A DNA stretch of 64,000 nucleotides, from the NCBI RefSeq assembly GCF_029542785.1, contig NC_083372.1:124001-188000 (forward strand), in the 5' to 3' direction. Below the pieces are notes generated by a model. The model saw nothing but the letters and a program-made list of their open reading frames with translations, was not told where the DNA came from and made no database searches. This DNA comes from Malassezia japonica (lineage: Eukaryota > Basidiomycota > Malasseziomycetes > Malasseziales > Malasseziaceae). This document shows, piece after piece, positions 30,488 through 39,606 of the stretch (the first letter of the stretch is position 1; the number at the start of each line of letters is the position of its first letter). A program made the translations under genes and the position numbers.

Positions 30488-31163
30488 AATGTCAGGGTAA
30501 AACGGAATAATGAAAAGTAATCTTGGATTTGGATCGGATCAAGAGGGGAAGTGGGGTGGCTACTGCTGAGCAAAGGCTGTGAGTCAGTATCCTGTCGCGG
30601 CGCGCGCTTGACGCGTGGCGTTGAGCGCGCGGTAACCTACCTTCCACGAGCAAAGAGATAATGGGGAAAAGAGGGGAGGTTAGGTGCGTAGGGCAGCAAC
30701 GCTCTACGATAGAGAAGCGCCAGGAAGGGCTGGGATGGTGGTGAAGACGCGCCTCTTTGCGGAAAACGGCGCAGTTCACCACCCCACGGCACAACGCCTA
30801 TGCAAGCTGCGCCCGGGAGAAGTGGGTTCGGCCGAAAAATAATTGCCTCCTGGGATTGGCCAGCGCGTGCTGTTCGGCATATCTCACGCGAGTAGGCCCT
30901 GAAGGGGCCGCGAGCGTCGCGTGGCGGCTAGAAAGGCAGTGCAGGAGCCGTGAATAGAACGACCACCGTTTTATTGCGCCCATTGCTCGCAGGAATGGGG
31001 TCGTCTCGAAATAGGAATATTGTACATAGTACGCATCGCGACACTGCCTCGCTCATGCTCGCTCATGCTCGCCAGCGCCCCCTCGCACCGGGAGCCACGC
31101 GCTGGTACCTGGTCCCCTACGCTGACTAAATACACGATTCGTGTCACGCGCTGCCACACGCCC
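30488..31163. other. Divergent intergenic region KH gene / UPF2
   Basis: A 676-bp spacer, unusually long for this window. It carries a probable 5'-UTR intron of the KH gene and an inverted CCAAT box (ATTGG within TGGGATTGGCCAG, about 30851-30863). The pyrimidine-rich minus-strand leader of the KH gene occupies the left part. A short GCTCATGCTC duplication lies near 31050-31070. No RNA gene seen. Confidence 0.5.
30577..30640 (-). other. Candidate 5'-UTR intron of the KH gene
   Basis: On the minus strand a GTAGGT donor follows GTGGAAG, and a branch-like GATACTGAC runs into CACAG 64 nt later. The KH ATG is 90 nt downstream of this acceptor. There is no coding constraint to test it, so it rests on splice signals alone. 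Confidence 0.45.
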
Positions 31164-34100
31164 ATGAGCACAGCAGCATCGGTGGCTGGGGACCGTGCGC
31201 ATGGAGGCGATACATCCCTGGCAAGCGAGCGCGATCGGCTACGGCTGAACCTGCTTACTGTGAATGCCGAAATCTGGACTAGCGGCCCTAGCGCCGCACC
31301 CACATCGCTGGATTCGTCGCTGAAGCGCAACTCGACCTTTATCAAACGCGTGCGTCAAGGCAATATTGGCGACGGAAAAGACGCGCTCCTGCGCGATGTA
31401 GACGCACTCAACCTCGGCAAGTATCTCGACGAGCTCGTGCCTAGCCTGCCGGAGCTGCTTTGGCGAAGCACGACGGTAAAAGACCGCCTCGCAGCGATCG
31501 AATTAATCTCGGCGCTCCATCGGCGGTACGGCACCGAGGCGTTTACTGTGCCGCTGAGTGAGGGCGTCGCGGCGCAATTGATACCCCCTAACCAAGCCGC
31601 GCTGCAGGAGCTCTCGACGGAGCAGCGCGAAAGAGACGAGTCCACACGGATCGCTCGGCAACGCGTATTGGTGCGCGGCGCGACCGAGCTCGCGCTGACC
31701 GGCCTCGCAGGCGCCGGTGTGCAGGAGCTTGGCGTGGAGCCCGTGGCGGCGATGGGACACGACTGGCTGTATACCACCCTGCGTACTTTGGTACGTTGCC
31801 CCGACTAACGCAGTTGGCAACCGACCGCGATCATGCCAATGTCGGCATCCTCGTCCATGTGCTCAAGTCATTCAGTGCACACCTTCTTGCGCCTGCGCCA
31901 CTGCACGAGGCTGGCGAAAGCTTCGAGGCCGAGAAAGACGAGCAGACGTCGCTGGTATCGCCCACGGCCAAGGCCCGATTCCGAAAGCTGTTTGAGACGT
32001 ACTATGCGACGTTCGCACGGCGCATCCAGCGCGACCACGATGTACGTATCCTGGCTAATGCAGCGTCTTTTGCGGCAGGAAGAGCGGAATCGTGACGCGT
32101 ACATTCGCTCGGGCGAAGTGTTTGAGGACCGCCAGCAGACCTTTGACCGCCAGTCGAAAGAGCTGGAAAAGCTGAACGAGGCGGCCAAGACGCTGTCCGA
32201 GTACCTTTCGGTCAAGCTTCCCGAGCTCGCTGGAGCGAGCAAGATGCAAGGGACGCGCCTCGGCGTGAACCTCGATGCAAAGTCAACGCTCGCCGAGATG
32301 GGCGCCAAGATCGAGCAGGAGCTCGCATCGGGCCAGAGCCCGTGGGAGGACGAGGAGACGCGCTTCTTTTACACGGACGTGTGCGACCTAAAAGAGATTG
32401 TTCCTGCCAGCCTGCTCAAGGATAGCAGCGCGGCGCCGGCCGATACCGACGCCGAGACGAGCGACGCGGTGAACGCACCGGCACAGGTACAGGCGCTCCT
32501 CGCGCGCCTCCCCAGCCTCGCGAGCCGCACCATGATTGACGAGGCGGCGGTTGAGCTCGCTTTGTGCAACACGCGCACGATGCGTGTGCGTCTGGTGAAG
32601 AGCTTGCTGGCTGTGCCCCGTGAGCGCCGCGATCTGCTTCCGTACTATGCGCGCCTCGCTGCAACGGTGCATCCATATATGCCCGATGTGACGAGCGGCC
32701 TGCTCTCGGGGCTCGATGCCGAGTTCCGCCAGCTGCACCGCCGGCGCTCGAACGACACCGGCACGGCGCTTGCGCGTGCGCGCAACATTGTGTTCCTCGG
32801 CGAGTTGGTCAAGTTTGGCATCGTGGCCGAGCACACCATCTTTTTCTGTCTCAAGACGCTTGTCGACGACTTTAGTGCGCCTGCGATCGAGGTGCTGGCG
32901 ACCTTTTTGGAGACCTGTGGTCGGTACCTAGTGCGGACCCCTGCCACAGCCGAGCGGATGCACGGCGTGCTGCAGCTGGTGCAGCGCAAGCGGAGTGCGC
33001 ACCATATGGACTCGCGTGTTGCGCTGCTCCTCGACAATGCGTACTACCAGTGCATTCCGCCCCCACGTGTCGCGATCCAGCGCGAAGAGCAGTCGGTGCT
33101 GCAGCAGTTTATTGTGCATCTCTTTGGTACAATGCTGTCCAAGAACTCGGTTGACCGCGTGACGCAGCTCCTTCGCCGCCTTGACTGGGAGGACGAGGAG
33201 GTGCGTGCGTCGCTCTTTGCGCGCTTTACACGTCCGTGGGAGCTCAAGTTTCATCTTGTCCATTTGCTTGCGCACATGATGCGTGCGTTATACCCCATGC
33301 ATACCAACTTCTTTGTCCCTGTACTGGACCATGTCTGTGAGGCGATCCACCAAGGGCTCGAGCACAATCACTACCAAGAGAACCAGCGGCGCATCGCCTT
33401 GGTGTACTATCTTGGCGAGCTGTACAACTACCGCGTGGTGAACAGCAACGTGATTATGGATCACCTGTGGCTCTTTTGCATGGATCGTACTGCGGACGGC
33501 CCACAGGACTATTTCCGGATCGGGCTCGTGTGCACGCTGCTGGATGCGTGTGGCGCGTGCTTCGACACGGGCCTTGCGCGCCGGCGCATGGACGAGTTCC
33601 TGGTCGTGTTCCGCCTGTATGTGCATCGCAAGGCCAAGCCGCTGCCCGCGGACATGGCGTACCAGCTGCGCCACACGCTCGAGTCATTGCGCCCCAAGCT
33701 CGTGTGGCGCGAGAAGGAAGAGGAGGCGGTCGAGCGCAAGTTCGAGACGATCCTCCCCTTCTACCAGCGCCGCCTGCTAAAGACCGTTGCCGAGGGTACG
33801 GCCAAAGAAGAGAGCGACGACGAAGAGAGCGATAGCTTTTCCGACGACGAAGACGGCCCCCGCCGCCGGCGCCGGGGCAGCGACGCCGAGGCCCCTATGC
33901 AGTCCGCGGAGGACATCGAGGCCCAAGAGCGCGAGCGCCAGGCCGCGCAGGACCGTGAGGCGGAGCTCGAGCTGGACAATGAGCTTGCACAGCTCATGGC
34001 AGAGAGCAGCACCGGTTCCGGCGGTGCGATGCCCGCGCCTCTGCCGCAGCAAGGCTTTATGCAAGCGCCCAAGCCGAGCGATGCGTCGAGCGACTACATG

Positions 34101-34274
34101 GTCTTTTCGTTGCTCTCCCGCCGTGGCAACCGGCCGCAGAGCCAGGATGTGCACGTTCCCTCGGACAATGCTCTGTCGGTGCACACCCGGCAGCAGCTCG
34201 AGGAAGAGGCCAAGGAGCGTCGGCAGCTCAAAGCGTACGTACTGGCCTACCGGGATCGCGAGCTACAGGACTAG
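31164..34274 (+). CDS. NMD2: Nonsense-mediated decay factor Upf2/Nmd2
   Basis: Bridge between Upf1 and Upf3 in mRNA surveillance. Exons 31164-31790, 31814-32041 and 32064-34274 give 1021 residues, near the budding yeast length. Introns are 23 and 22 nt, both phase 0, and joins restore TTLRTL-LATDRDHANVGIL and RDHD-RLLRQEERNRDAY. Three MIF4G-type helical regions fill roughly 30-270, 400-590 and 600-790; an acidic stretch (EESDDEESDSFSDDEDG) and a C-terminal Upf1-binding segment (DYMVFSLLSRRGNRPQSQDV) follow. The start at 31164 (MSTAASVAGDRAHGG) is the first ATG close to conserved sequence; an in-frame ATG lies 33 codons upstream. The stop codon directly abuts the stop of the convergent GCD1. 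Confidence 0.93.
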
Positions 34275-36138
34275 CTACTCGTCCTCCTCGTCCTCCTCCG
34301 AGTCTTCGTAGGCGACTAGTTTTTCGTTCTTGGACTCTGCACCGCGCGGCACAGCGTACTGCGGCCCGACATCCGTCTCCTTGAGCTGACTGCGGTCGCC
34401 GATCGAGGATTGCGCGCCGACAATGCAGTTTTCAATCTTGGCATTGTCGCCGACGTGCACGCCGTCCATGAGAATGGAGCGCATGATGCGTGCGCCTTTA
34501 CCAATGACGCAGTTGCGGCCCAGGATCGAGTGCTTGATGGTGGTGCGTTCGTCGATGCGCGTGCCTGCGCCGACGATGCAGTCCATCGACAACTGCGCCT
34601 TGGGGTGGATTGGTGCATTCTCCGGCACCCCCTGGGGCTGCTCAAACGGCACGCTGCCGCTTCCTGCGACGACCGGCAAAGGGTACTGGCCAAATATGGG
34701 CGAGCCAGCGGCGCACTGGCGAAGAAGCTGGGTGAGTGGGACGACGTACGTAACGGTTGCATTCCAAATAGGTCGGCACGGTATTCGCACGCGCGATGAA
34801 CGCCTCGTCGCTCGGCGCGCTCGCGCCTTTCTTGTCCGTTTCCGAGTTCGGCAGGACGTTGGGCGGGAGGGGCCGCTGCGCCTCGGGCCGCAGGCGCGCA
34901 ATCACCATCTCGGCCCGTGGGCGGTAGAGCTGCGGGGCAGCAGGCATGCCCTCTGTGACGCTCGTCCATGGCGGCAGCGACGGTGTGTGAATCGTGTTGC
35001 GCTCATTCAGTGCCGGTTCGTCTGCGGCCTGGGCAGGCGATACCATCCAGTGCGCCTTTTCCGAGAGGCGCGTCTGCCACCCGCACTTGACCACGAACGG
35101 CACGAGCTGGCCGGTGATTGAGTTGAGCTCCGGGTGCATTTCGAGCAAAGGCAGCAGGGGCTGGAGGCGCATCACGTACACGAACGAGTCGAGCAGTGCG
35201 GTGCTGATGCGGACGTGTGGGTGTTTCCACAAGAGGCTCATGCGCACCTCGAGATCCGACGCGTTCTTGTCGCTGACGTCGTCCGAGTCCATCACGAGCA
35301 GCGGCTCGTGCACGGAAATGTCGCGCCGCGAGCCGTCTGTCGCGGCCTGGATCCCCTCCTGGACGCGCACCGGGACGCGTGAGTATGCGGTGAAGAGGTT
35401 AGCGGGTCCGTCGCGTTCGCGTTCCTTGCCGGTGCCTTCGCCCGCGCCCCGCTCGTAAAAGAGGCACGAGATCGTCGGCGGCTCTGGCGTCGCGGCGAGG
35501 TGTGTTGCAAGGAGCGATGCGAGCGGCATTTGCGGTGCAATCAGGTCGACCGGCATAATCAAAGGGTCGAGCTCGAGCTTGCGCGTGGCGGCCAGCCAGT
35601 ACAGGAGCTGGGCCGTGCCCCAGCGGACGCGCGTCACGCTCTCCGACGGCTGTGCGAGCGAGCGCACGCTCTCGCCGACCTTGGGTCCGAACGGCAGCAG
35701 CTCAACCGTGATCGAGGGCGAGGAGGGCGAGCTGTTGAGGTTTTCTGCGCCAGGGAGCGTCGCCGACGTAACGCCGACGGTCACGGCGACGTTCGGCTTG
35801 GCGTTTGCGTCGACGTTCGCCGCATCGACGTTCGGCGGGAGGAGGTGCAGTGTGCGCAGCGCTGCCGCGAGCGCCGCGTGCTCGGCGACCGGAGCGACCA
35901 GCAGGCAGCTCTTGAAGCCGGCCGTGACGAGCCACTGCAGCGGAAACGCAATCATCGGGCGGTTGAGCACCGGGACGAGCGCTTTGGGCAGCGCGTCCGA
36001 CGGCATGTCGCACAGCGGATATAGGTTCGAGCCGGCATCGCTAAAGATCACCGGCTGGAAGCGCGCGGTGTGCGGCGCCTGCGTCGGCACCATCTCGTCG
36101 ACGTCGTGGTTAGTCAGCCACTTTTTCGACGACGCCAT
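34275..36138 (-). CDS. GCD1: Translation initiation factor eIF2B subunit gamma
   Basis: Part of the guanine-nucleotide exchange factor for eIF2, acting with the epsilon subunit in the catalytic subcomplex. Exons 34750-36138 and 34275-34727 join over a 22-nt intron (34728-34749, phase 0; CNRY joined to LLRQCAAGSP), giving 613 residues. The N-terminal half is a nucleotidyltransferase-like fold (VIFSDAGSNLYPLCDMPSDA and LPKALVPVLNRPMIAFPLQW). The second exon is a left-handed beta-helix of hexapeptide repeats (IVGAGTRIDERTTIKHSILG) ending in an acidic tail. The ATG at 36138 overlaps the first ATG of the divergent cardiolipin synthase within one CATG. Confidence 0.9.
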
Positions 36139-37012
36139 GCTTTGTGGGGCAGCGTGGCGCGGAGCTGCGCGGACGCTGCGAGTACCTGTGCAGGTTGGCC
36201 TCGCGTCGCGAGTAGCGATGCGCCCGGCGATCCTGCGCCCATTCTCGGTGTGCTTGCCGCTGCGCAAAGACGACGGCCTGGCGCGCGACGACGTCAAGGT
36301 GAACGGTGCGACGGATGTGCGCAGCGCCATGACCCGCGGCACCGTTCCTCCCCAGCACGCCAAAGAGACGCCGCCGCCGAAAGAGAAGCCGCGCATTGCC
36401 GAGGACCTGATGACCGTGCCGAACATGCTGACCCTCTCGCGCATCGGCATGTGCCCGGTGATCGGCTGGGCGGTCGTGACGCACCAGCCGTACATGGCGC
36501 TTGGCCTGCTCGGCGTGGCGGCGACGACGGATCTTCTGGACGGCTACATTGCGCGCCGCTTCAACTCGCACACGGTATTTGGCAGTATCGCCGATCCGGC
36601 GGCAGACAAGCTGCTGATGGCGACCATGGTCGTCTCGCTCACCGCGAGCGGCCAAATGCCGTGGCCGCTCGCGGCGGTGATCCTCGGGCGCGACGTCTAC
36701 CTGATGCTCCTCGCGTTCTATTTGCGCTTCCGCTCGCTGCCCAAGCCCCGGACCTGGGCGCGGTACTGGGACCCCCGCTATCCGTCGGTGCAGGTGACGC
36801 CGACGCGCATCAGCAAGTACAATACCTTCCTGCAGCTGGTGCTTGTCGCGGCACTCACCGTGTACCCCTGCCTGCCGGAGGAGTGGCAGACGCATCCCCA
36901 CGTCACACGCACGCGCGATGCGCTGCAGTGGCTGGTCGCTGCGACGACGACCTGGACAGGCCTCGACTATGCATTCAGCCGGCACGCGGTGCGGTATCTC
37001 CATATCAAGTAG
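36137..37012 (+). CDS. CRD1: Cardiolipin synthase, mitochondrial
   Basis: Condenses CDP-diacylglycerol with phosphatidylglycerol in the inner mitochondrial membrane. The CDP-alcohol phosphotransferase signature D-x2-D-G-x2-A-R-x8-G-x3-D-x3-D is complete, from DLLDGYIARRF to IADPAADK. Several membrane helices follow. From the ATG at 36137 the product is 291 residues and starts with an Arg-rich, acid-free leader (MLCGAAWRGAARTLR), a plausible presequence. A second ATG at 36218 (MRPAILRPFSVCLPL) also gives a targeting-like start and a 264-residue product, and would leave 79 bp between this gene and GCD1. I cannot decide between them. The stop codon directly abuts the GATC stop. Confidence 0.9.
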   Translation: MLCGAAWRGAARTLRVPVQVGLASRVAMRPAILRPFSVCLPLRKDDGLARDDVKVNGATDVRSAMTRGTVPPQHAKETPPPKEKPRIAEDLMTVPNMLTLSRIGMCPVIGWAVVTHQPYMALGLLGVAATTDLLDGYIARRFNSHTVFGSIADPAADKLLMATMVVSLTASGQMPWPLAAVILGRDVYLMLLAFYLRFRSLPKPRTWARYWDPRYPSVQVTPTRISKYNTFLQLVLVAALTVYPCLPEEWQTHPHVTRTRDALQWLVAATTTWTGLDYAFSRHAVRYLHIK

Positions 37013-37512
37013 CTACGGAGCAACATAGTAGCCGCTGCGCGAGCGCTGCGGCGCATAGCGCGCCAGCTCGGCACGGTCCAGCGGCTCGGTGCCGGGCGGT
37101 GCTTCGAGTGCCTCGGCCGCCGGGCGGCGGGGGAGGAGCGCGACCTCCTCAATGTGCGGCACGCGCGACGCGGTCGAGCGGATGCTGTTGATCAGCGCAA
37201 CGAGCGGCTCGAGCTCCGCGCGCGTCTGCTCGAGTGCCGCAGCGTCCGGCACGGGGAGCGCCGCGAGCTTGTGCAGGCGCTCGAGCACCTCGCAGCTGAG
37301 CGGCAGCGCGTGCTTTTTCTTCGCCGCAAGCACCGTCGCGTCCACGCTCCACACCGCGTTGGGGACGTGGCGAAGAGCGCGCGCGGCGCTGTGCGTTGCG
37401 CGCGTCGTGCGCGGGGCCGCCGGGCGGGGCGCGCTCGCGCCACCCGTCGGAGCCGCAAGGGTGTGGTAACCCCGACGTGTCGCCTGGATCAGCGACTACT
37501 GGCTACGCACAT
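37013..37512 (-). CDS. GATC: Mitochondrial glutamyl-tRNA(Gln) amidotransferase subunit C
   Basis: Small subunit of GatCAB-type transamidase that makes Gln-tRNA(Gln) in mitochondria. Exon 1 is two codons (37507-37512, Met-Cys), followed by a 23-nt intron (37484-37506) and exon 37013-37483, giving 158 residues. The conserved core is VLERLHKLAALPVPDAAALE with ELEPLVALINSIRS, then LARYAPQRSRSGYYV at the end; the N-terminal 55 residues are Arg/Ala-rich as for a mitochondrial import signal. Without the intron no ATG starts this frame. Exon 1 and part of the intron overlap the last codons of MDL1 on the same strand, and the MDL1 stop lies inside the intron. Family assignment rests on a short core, so moderate confidence. 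Confidence 0.75.
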
Positions 37513-39578
37513 GGTGGGGTGCCGCGGCATGCGTCGGCTCCGTGGCCTGCAGCTGCGACGACATCAGTGCGCGGAATGCGGTGCCGGGCTGGTCGAGGTC
37601 CTCGAACGAGCCCGACTCGACAATCTCGCCGTCGCGCAGGAGCATGATGGTGCCTGCGGCGCGGATCGTGCTGAGGCGGTGTGCGACGATCCAGACCGTG
37701 ACGCGGCCTTCGTTGATGATCGACGTGATCGCCTGGTTCACAAGCAGCTCGGACGCCGAGTCCAGCGCCGAGGTCGCCTCGTCGAGAAGCTGGGTTAGTT
37801 GAGCAACGTACCAAGACTGTCGGCTCGCGCACCAGCGCGCGGGCAATGGCGATGCGCTGGCGCTGGCCGCCGCTCAGCTCGCGGGGCCCGATCTTGGTGT
37901 CGTAGCCGTTCGGCAGCGCGGCGATAAACTCGACGCAGTTCGCCGACTGCGCCGCCTTTTCGATCTGCTCGCGCGTCGCGTGCGGCGTGCCGTACGCAAT
38001 GTTTTCCGCAATCGTGCCTTCAAAGAGCGTCGGCTCCTGCGACACGACGCCCATCGCGTCACGCAGCGACTCGGGGGTGAGCGTGCGCACGTCCTGGCCG
38101 TCGAACGAGACCGTGCCCGAGGTCGGCTCGTAGAAGCGGAGGAGCAGCGCGTGCACCGACGACTTGCCCGCGCCGGAGCCGCCGACCAGCGCGACGCTCG
38201 AGCCGGGCTGGATGTCGAGCGTGACGCCGTTCAGAATCGGGGTGTCGGGGCGCGAGGGGTAGCGGAACTTGACCTGGTCAAAGTGGATGTGCCCGCCGCG
38301 GCGGTCGACCATCGGAATCTCGAGCTTCTTGCCGACGCCCAGCTCGATCTCGGGCGTGCGGTCCAGCAGCTGGAAGACACGTGCACCGGCACCGACACCC
38401 TTCATGAGCGACGTGAAGAACGAGGTCATGAGCATCACACCGCCACCGAGGTACGCCGTGTACATCAGTAGCGACGTCAGGTCGCCGACCGTCAGCTGCC
38501 CGAGCGACACGAGGTGGCCGCCGTAGGTGAGCAGCGTAACGATCGCGCAGTTGCCGACAAAGCCGAGGCCGGAGTGAAAGATGCCGCCCGCGTACGCCTC
38601 CTTGGTCTGCAGCGCGACAATTTCGTCGACGCGCCGATTAAAGCGCGCCGACTCGGCCTTCTGCGTGTTAAAGGCGGCGATCGTGCGGAACGCGGGGGGG
38701 TTCAGGCGCTCCTCGGCGGTGCGCGTCATTTCACCGACGGCCTCTTGCGTGCGGTTCGTCAGGTTGCGCAAAAAGCGGCCGTAGAACGCCGCACCGAGCG
38801 CCGCCGGGGGGATGACACACATCATCACGAGCGTGAGCTTGGTCGAGATGTAAAACATCGCTGAGCCCGCCGCGACGACCGTCACGGCGGAGCGCAGACC
38901 ATCGGCAAGATCGGTCGTGATCGCCTCGCCGACAATGTTGCAGTCCATGTTGATGCGCGACACAGTGTCGCCCACGCCGCGGTCCGCGTACGCAACGTCC
39001 TGGCGGATCGCACTGCCAAACGCACGCTCGCGCATGCGCTGAATCACGCGCACGCCGGCCAGCTCGAGCAGAATATTGGACGAAGCACGCGCCACGGCGC
39101 CGATCGCAAAGACGGTGAGCAGGAGAATGGCCACGGTCGACATGCTCAGGTCCAGCGGCAGCTTCGCCTCGGGCGACGAGAAAAAGTCGACCACCTTGCC
39201 GATGGTGAATGGCACACTCAGCGAGACAGCCGACGCGATGAGCAGCAGCGACATGGCGATCACCATGCCTTTGTATTCGGGCAGCATGAGCGTGTACAGG
39301 CGGCGCAGCGCGGGAAACTGCGCACCGACACTACCCTGCGCACCACGGCGCCGCGCGTTCGCCATGTCGCGCAGCGTCGAGAGGATATGCGACGCCGTGC
39401 CGGGTTCCGGCGCCTGTTTCGGCGCATTGTACGCGAGCGGCGAAGCGTGAAACGCGCGCGCGGCAAGCGCGATGCGTGACACACCCACAGCGCGCGGCGC
39501 AAGGCGCGGCACAGCACACGCCAGCGGCGCAAGGCGCGGAGCGCGGCTCACTAGGCCGACGCGCGCCACCGACCACAT
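37496..39578 (-). CDS. MDL1: Mitochondrial inner-membrane ABC half-transporter (Mdl1 type)
   Basis: Half-size ABC exporter of 686 residues; the yeast relative exports peptides from the matrix. Exons 37812-39578 and 37496-37789 join over a 22-nt intron (37790-37811, phase 0) that splits the Walker B segment (TVL joined to LLDEATSALD). An Arg/Ala-rich presequence of about 60 residues starts at the ATG 39578, followed by a six-helix membrane domain (about 95-390). Walker A is GGSGAGKSS near 464 and the signature LSGGQRQR near 569. Earlier in-frame codons are not ATG. It starts 28 nt after the ARO1 stop and overlaps GATC by 17 nt, all on one strand. Confidence 0.9.
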
Positions 39579-39606
39579 CAGGGAGAAAGCCGGGAAGTTC
39601 ACGTGA

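Noticed and set aside
28982..31163. Possible tRNA or small RNA genes in spacers
   Set aside because: I looked for T-loop (GGTTCRA) and paired acceptor arms in this and the other long spacers and found none.
35579..36136. N-terminal extension of cardiolipin synthase
   Set aside because: It is antisense to eIF2B-gamma coding sequence and lacks targeting or enzyme sequence.
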